Positions 60,422 through 64,000 of a stretch of DNA of 64,000 bases are shown one piece after another. Every line of letters begins with the position of its first letter. Positions within the stretch are counted from its first letter, which is position 1. Made by a program: the position numbers and the translations under genes. Under the pieces are notes generated by a model that was not told where the DNA came from, did not search any database, and was given only the letters and a program-made list of their open reading frames with translations. This stretch comes from Bacteroidota bacterium (lineage in GTDB: Bacteria > Bacteroidota > Bacteroidia > B-17B0 > Aurantibacillaceae), in the NCBI GenBank assembly GCA_021156365.1, contig JAJNDK010000013.1:1-64000 (forward strand). The letters run 5' to 3'.

Positions 60422-61222
60422 TTAATTGGGTGTAAATATGTATTTGTATCCTCTTTTTGGCACAGTGCGCAAATAAGCCAGGGCAGGATCTCCGCTGTTG
60501 AGTGCCGCAGGGGCCGGATTTTGCGGGCTCCCCGAAACAAACAAACCCTGGTTCGCTGTATCCATGTTCCGGTTGATCAATCCGAGGTGAACTACCTGGT
60601 TGGTATCGATGATCGTGTCACCCGGAAGTTTTTCATAGGTATTGGGGCCAATGGCAATTTCAAAAACCCCGTTTTCCCGGATCCATACCTGGTAGCTCAG
60701 CAGCTCTTTTGTTTCCGCGCCCTGTCCTACATTCTTAAATTCGATCTTCAGGATCTTTGATCCCGGACTTCCGGTGCTGAGATAGGACAACTGCGACCAG
60801 GCCGAATTGGAGTCCAGCTTGCAGCGAAAGCCATTAAAGGCCATAATAGCGGAATTGAATTGTTTATTGTAAACAACGAAACCATTGGTCTCAAGTGTAA
60901 TCTGTTGTGAGGAAGGATCTGAAAAACCGGTTGGGATCTCATAGGTCGGCAGCCATTTTTGGCCGGGCGATAAAACAGTAGCACTGCTTAAGCTGGTATA
61001 TGCCTGCGAAGAGTCAATAGCAACAGTATAATCAAAGCTCTGGGCATAGCCGCTACCTGCATAGAAAACCAGGAGAACAGAAAGTTTTTTTACAAAATTG
61101 CGTAGAGCAGGAAATGCATATATGCTACTATAGGAAGCGCTTGCTTCGGGAACAGCAATAGCCGGTAAAAAAGACAGGGCAATAAGCCGCTGCTTTTTAC
61201 GAAAGGTAGTAAAAGGGTTCAT
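60422..61222 (-). CDS. Secreted protein, first gene of the RHS operon
   Basis: A 266-residue frame. The first 44 residues (MNPFTTFRKKQRLIALSFLP onward) precede a typical signal FVKKLSVLLVFYAGSGYAQ, so the true start may be internal. The mature part is a beta domain (FDYTVAIDSSQAYTSLSSAT, KILKIEFKNVGQG, YQVWIRENGVFEIAIGPNTY), as in Ig/lectin-like proteins of Bacteroidota. A TATCATTG element and the palindrome TTCGCA-TC-TGCGAA lie about 20-45 bp upstream. Function unknown; probable surface component. Confidence 0.6.
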   Translation of the reverse strand: MNPFTTFRKKQRLIALSFLPAIAVPEASASYSSIYAFPALRNFVKKLSVLLVFYAGSGYAQSFDYTVAIDSSQAYTSLSSATVLSPGQKWLPTYEIPTGFSDPSSQQITLETNGFVVYNKQFNSAIMAFNGFRCKLDSNSAWSQLSYLSTGSPGSKILKIEFKNVGQGAETKELLSYQVWIRENGVFEIAIGPNTYEKLPGDTIIDTNQVVHLGLINRNMDTANQGLFVSGSPQNPAPAALNSGDPALAYLRTVPKRGYKYIFTPN

Positions 61223-61850
61223 TCGGTAATTTCAGGGCGCAATGATAGAACATTCGCATCTGCGAACGGCAAATTTTTTATTAACAAATAATTAATTGAT
61301 TCATTTGTCGGTGGTTGATGAATGAACAAAGAGTAAAGCTGCGTTCGGTTATTTTTTTCTGATCGTTCCACAACGCGGGCTGATCCCTAAGCAAAAGCGG
61401 AAAGGCCCTGAGCCTGCGCTGTTCAGGGGTTTTGATCTGATCTTTGAGTTTTGATCGTACAAAAAAGCGTGTTGGTCGGAGAGGGGAAAACCACATAAGT
61501 ATTCACGATGACATAACAGCTTTGCTTATAAGCAGAGGAGTTTTTGTACGGATCTTTATCTGATTTAAATAAGATCTTTCGGAATGTCCCGGTGAGGATT
61601 GTACAAAGCAACGCTTGCTTGCTTCGTTAAATCCCGTGCACAGGAACTTGAATCTTTGTTAGAGATATTCGAAAGTTTATGCAAGACTTGTTTGTATTTT
61701 AAATAACTCACATTTGTGCATGGATTTTATGGGTGCCTTAAAGATGGATTTAATTCTTCGGAAGAGCATTCACCGGGGGTTGGGGTGCAGGCCCTCAACC
61801 CCCGGCTCGCGCACAGGCTTTCGCACCCCTTCTCCCGCGGGGAGTAGAGA
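61223..61850. other. Intergenic region, no supported gene
   Basis: About 628 bp without a convincing protein gene; short frames here lack start context. It holds the promoter/palindrome of the RHS operon (61240-61266) and a hairpin with a 10-bp perfect stem (61773-61782 CCGGGGGTTG against 61796-61805 CAACCCCCGG, loop 13), which has no T-run and no clear owner. A second small hairpin, CTCCC-GCG-GGGAG (61832-61844), is nearby. No RNA gene was seen. Confidence 0.6.
61240..61266 (-). promoter_or_regulatory. Putative promoter and palindrome of the RHS operon
   Basis: TATCATTG (minus, 61240-61247) is close to TAnnTTTG. Five bases upstream is TTCGCA-TC-TGCGAA (61253-61266), a perfect 6+2+6 palindrome at the position of the -33 region, so a regulator could bind there. 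It would control the roughly 25.7-kb operon. Confidence 0.35.
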
Positions 61851-62462
61851 TCACTTCACATCAAACTCTAAGAGATTCTGCTCTCCGATAAAACAGGATA
61901 AGCGGTCTCCTGCTTTCACCGCTGCTACTCCCTCGGGTGTGCCGGTATAAATGAGGTCGCCGGTTTTGAAGGTAACGAATTGTGAAACGTAGGCAATGAT
62001 GCTATCGAAGCTGAAGAGCAGGTCTTTGGTCGTTCCTTTCTGGCGCAATTCTCCGTTCACGTTCAAATGAAAAGAGATATTGTTAAGATCGCTGAAGCTG
62101 GATTTTGGCAGGAATTTCCCGATGGGAGCAGAGCCGTCGAAGGCTTTGGCTTTTTCCCATGGTAAACCTTTCTCCTTGCATCTGGCCTGCACATCACGTG
62201 CCGTGAAATCGATACCGATACCGATCTCTTCGTAGTATTTATGAGCGAATTTTTCTTCGATATGCTTACCCGCTTTGGAGATCTTCAAAACGATCTCTAC
62301 CTCGTGGTGCAGGTCTTTGGTAAACTCCGGATAAAAAAAAGCTTCGTTGTCCTTTAGCAAAGCGGTATCGGGCTTCATGAAAAAAACGGGCTCCGCAGGA
62401 ACTTCCGACTTCATTTCTTTGGCGTGCTCCGCGTAGTTGCGGCCGATGCAGATTATTTTCAT
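61851..62462 (-). CDS. Fumarylacetoacetate hydrolase family enzyme
   Basis: A 203-residue protein starting at the ATG 62462 (MKIICIGRNYAEHAKEMKSE) with a second conserved block (DLHHEVEIVLKISKAG) holding the acidic metal ligands, and GIGIDFTARDVQARCKEKG, TGTPEGVAAVKAGD. This is the FAH/YcgM-like family that hydrolyses or decarboxylates acylpyruvates (for example oxaloacetate tautomerase activity in relatives). The length is typical for single-domain members. The gene is cytoplasmic, likely core metabolism. A 22-bp palindromic repeat lies 41 bp upstream. Confidence 0.9.
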   Translation of the reverse strand: MKIICIGRNYAEHAKEMKSEVPAEPVFFMKPDTALLKDNEAFFYPEFTKDLHHEVEIVLKISKAGKHIEEKFAHKYYEEIGIGIDFTARDVQARCKEKGLPWEKAKAFDGSAPIGKFLPKSSFSDLNNISFHLNVNGELRQKGTTKDLLFSFDSIIAYVSQFVTFKTGDLIYTGTPEGVAAVKAGDRLSCFIGEQNLLEFDVK

Positions 62463-62703
62463 ACGATTTTTATTGAGAGAATGTAAATATACAAAGAAAG
62501 TATCACGCCCGGGCGTGACTAAAATGCAGACGCAGATTCCACGGATTGCGCAGATATTTGGAAGGTTGAAAATTTCCACAGATAATCTCCGGAAATTTTA
62601 TAATGATTCTACAAATGAAAATCCGCGTCATCGGCGATCCCGTCGCGAAGCCTCGCGAGCTATCGTGACTCGTCTGGTCAGCTCTGTGGATTCTTTTTGT
62701 AGA
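62463..62703. repeat. Repeat-rich intergenic region
   Basis: Contains TCACGCCCGGGCGTGA (62503-62518) and, 120 bp away, two TCGCGA palindromes (62645-62660 area, TCGCGAAGCCTCGCGAG). CGCAGATTCCACGGATTGC and CCGCGTCATCGGCG resemble the scattered repeats common between Bacteroidota genes. No protein gene supported. Confidence 0.4.
62503..62524 (+). repeat. Palindromic repeat, intergenic copy
   Basis: A perfect 16-bp palindrome TCACGCCCGGGCGTGA (62503-62518) followed by CTAAAA; the same 22 bases recur in inverted orientation at 63860-63881 inside the H1-like gene. Confidence 0.6.
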
Positions 62704-63711
62704 TTACTCCTGGATGTTTTCCCAGATCATATCTTTTAATTCCTGCAGGTTGTGCTTTGTATGCGAAGAAAAGAAGACAAAAGGCAGCTTGTTTTTTCCA
62801 CGGAGCCGTTTGTTGAGGTCTTTGGTGATCATCTCTTCCAGCTCTTGGTCGATCATATCGGATTTGGAAATACCTAAGATCCTTTTTTTGTTCAGCAGCT
62901 CGGGATTGTGTTTTTTCAGCTCGTTCAGCAATATTTTGTACTCTTCAAAAATATCGGAAGTATCGGCGCTCACTAAGAAGAGCAGGGTAGAGTTCCGTTC
63001 GATGTGACGGAGGAAACGAAGCCCCAATCCTTTTCCTTCGCTGGCACCTTCAATGATTCCGGGAATATCCGCCATAATGAACGATTTATAATCGTAGTAT
63101 TTTACAATTCCTAACTGGGGGGTTAAAGTGGTAAAAGGATAGTTTGCAATTTCCGGTTTAGCAGCAGAAACCACCGATAACAATGTTGACTTCCCTGCAT
63201 TTGGAAAACCCACTAAACCTACATCTGCCAATACTTTCAACTCTAATACCTTCCACTCATTTACGCCATCTTCACCTGGTTGTGAAAACCTTGGTGTTTG
63301 AAAGGTCGGGCTTTTGAAATGCCAGTTCCCTAAGCCGCCCCTTCCACCTTTTGCAATAATAAATTCCTGTCCTTCTTCGCTGATCTCACACAGCATTTCA
63401 CCGGTTTCCACATCCCTCGCAATGGTGCCTAAGGGAACATCGAGAATTTCGTCTTTACCTTCCTTACCGCTGCTCAGGGAACTGCCGCCCGCTAAACCAT
63501 CTTCGGCAATTACGTGCTTGCGGTATTTAAGATGAAGAAGTGTCCACAATTGTTTGTTGCCTCTTAAAATAATATGTCCACCCCTTCCGCCATCTCCTCC
63601 ATCAGGGCCGCCTTTTGCAGTAAGCTTATCCCTGTGCAAATGGTTAGAGCCTTTACCACCCTTTCCGGAGCGGCAACATATCTTTACGTAATCAACAAAA
63701 TTATTATCCAT
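62704..63711 (-). CDS. obg: Obg family GTPase
   Basis: A 335-residue essential GTPase of ribosome maturation. The N-terminal Obg domain is Gly-rich ([27 protein letters not shown]). The G domain has G1 GFPNAGKST (168-176), a TTL switch ([12 protein letters not shown]), G3 DIPG ([16 protein letters not shown]) and G4-type SKSD ([10 protein letters not shown]). The length is typical without the C-terminal OCT extension. The orientation and strong conservation make it a core-chromosome anchor. It follows an H1-like gene closed by a terminator. Confidence 0.97.
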   Translation of the reverse strand: MDNNFVDYVKICCRSGKGGKGSNHLHRDKLTAKGGPDGGDGGRGGHIILRGNKQLWTLLHLKYRKHVIAEDGLAGGSSLSSGKEGKDEILDVPLGTIARDVETGEMLCEISEEGQEFIIAKGGRGGLGNWHFKSPTFQTPRFSQPGEDGVNEWKVLELKVLADVGLVGFPNAGKSTLLSVVSAAKPEIANYPFTTLTPQLGIVKYYDYKSFIMADIPGIIEGASEGKGLGLRFLRHIERNSTLLFLVSADTSDIFEEYKILLNELKKHNPELLNKKRILGISKSDMIDQELEEMITKDLNKRLRGKNKLPFVFFSSHTKHNLQELKDMIWENIQE

Positions 63712-63719
63712 GTGGTATA

Positions 63720-63767
63720 AAAAAAGAAAAGCCCGATTTAAGGAGAATCCTCAAACGCCGGACTTTT
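63720..63767 (-). terminator. Terminator of the H1-like gene
   Basis: On the minus strand AAAAGTCCG (63759-63767) pairs with CGGGCTTTT (63727-63735, one G-U) around a loop with its own small hairpin, followed by TTTTTTT (63720-63726). It lies between the H1-like stop (63786) and the Obg start. Confidence 0.7.
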
Positions 63768-63785
63768 CAGATGTAGTATAAATTT

Positions 63786-64000
63786 CTATTTTCTTTTCTT
63801 TCCGGCGCTCTTTGCAGCTTTCTTTACTGCTTTTTTCGCCATCGCTTTTTTCACAACCTTTTTAGTCACGCCCGGGCGTGATTTCTTTGCCACCTTCTTT
63901 ACCGCTTTTTTTGGAGCTGCTTTTTTGGTCGCTTTCTTCACAGCTTTTTTAGGTGCCACTTTTTTAACAGCTTTTTTCGGAGCAGCCTTTTTCACGACTT
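63786..64000 (-). CDS. Histone H1-like Lys/Ala-rich DNA-binding protein (partial)
   Basis: The C-terminal 71 residues of a very basic protein made of KKAVKK/KKAAPKK repeats, running off the right edge; no start is in the window (the first GTG frame continues upstream as VKKAAP). Such proteins bind DNA as nucleoid-associated, H1-like tails and are known from several phyla. A palindromic repeat inserts SRPGVTK in frame. Terminator follows. The family call is by composition only. Confidence 0.75.
   Translation of the reverse strand, partial: VVKKAAPKKAVKKVAPKKAVKKATKKAAPKKAVKKVAKKSRPGVTKKVVKKAMAKKAVKKAAKSAGKKRK

Noticed and set aside
61281-61611. Two short minus-strand frames in the 61.2-61.8 kb gap
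   Set aside because: No start context, no domain and no similarity to neighbours; they overlap each other.
61773-61805. Hairpin with 10-bp stem as a terminator
   Set aside because: No T-run on either strand; its owner is unclear, so it is only noted in the intergenic entry.
1-64000. CRISPR array or tRNA/rRNA genes
   Set aside because: I saw no regularly spaced repeats, no cloverleaf-like sequence with CCA end and no rRNA segments. A scan program was not available, so weak tRNAs could be missed.

Overview
The window reads as a Bacteroidota chromosome, most likely from the Chitinophagales/Sphingobacteriales side (an inference from gene style, not a search). The evidence is giant RHS/YD-type surface proteins, many Bacteroidota-type signal peptides and lipoproteins, promoter-like TAnnTTTG (-7) elements upstream of several genes, and an Obg gene beside a Lys/Ala-rich H1-like gene. 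I saw no rRNA, tRNA or CRISPR array.

Layout. Bases 1-127 (minus) hold the broken end of an RHS protein. Bases 207-5364 (minus) form a mobility/replication operon: two overlapping tyrosine recombinases, a Toprim-like/P-loop ATPase primase-helicase candidate, and a second copy of its N-terminal domain. Bases 5.4-10 kb carry a possible small RNA, two secreted proteins and a six-gene minus-strand operon. That operon includes three degenerate serine-recombinase-fold proteins and two proteins that look like the RNA polymerase alpha C-terminal domain. Bases 10-16.3 kb carry defence and regulation genes: an MNT-HEPN protein, an AT-rich restriction-modification pair (methylase fused to a specificity domain, convergent with an HNH nuclease), an XRE-ImmA regulator with its own operator-promoter, and a small HTH protein.

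Bases 16.5-31.9 kb (plus) are the most unusual part. They form a compact block of about 20 genes with 1-4 bp overlaps and no recognisable terminase, portal or tail genes. It encodes several small membrane proteins, a transglutaminase-like protease with basic and acidic tails, four small beta-rich proteins that could be jelly-roll capsid proteins, an annexin-like membrane protein, a peptidoglycan-binding protein with a possible overlapping holin, an amidase, an L,D-transpeptidase-like enzyme, a spanin-like coiled coil, a fibre-type protein, a Dam methylase and a RadA-like ATPase. I interpret this as an integrated tailless, membrane-containing virus or virus-derived particle, without a close known relative that I can name. 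A ParB-like gene and a GmrSD-type restriction gene follow.

Bases 35-61.2 kb (minus) are a roughly 25.7-kb operon for an RHS surface system. It contains two very large RHS-type proteins (1910 and 3262 residues), a beta-helix/PKD protein, a repeat-rich adhesin, an OmpH-like chaperone, several lipoproteins or secreted proteins, and a four-helix membrane protein that may be the immunity partner of the RHS tip. Bases 61.2-64 kb return to core chromosome: a fumarylacetoacetate-hydrolase-family enzyme, Obg and an H1-like protein. Two copies of a palindromic repeat occur here, one of them inside the H1-like reading frame.

How it fits together: the recombinases and primase-like protein probably mobilise the left part. 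The XRE-ImmA and HTH proteins probably control the virus-like operon. The RM, MNT-HEPN and GmrSD genes are defence cargo. The split RHS tip at the left edge suggests that the whole 0.2-35 kb stretch entered next to an RHS locus. The exact ends of the element could not be defined from sequence alone.
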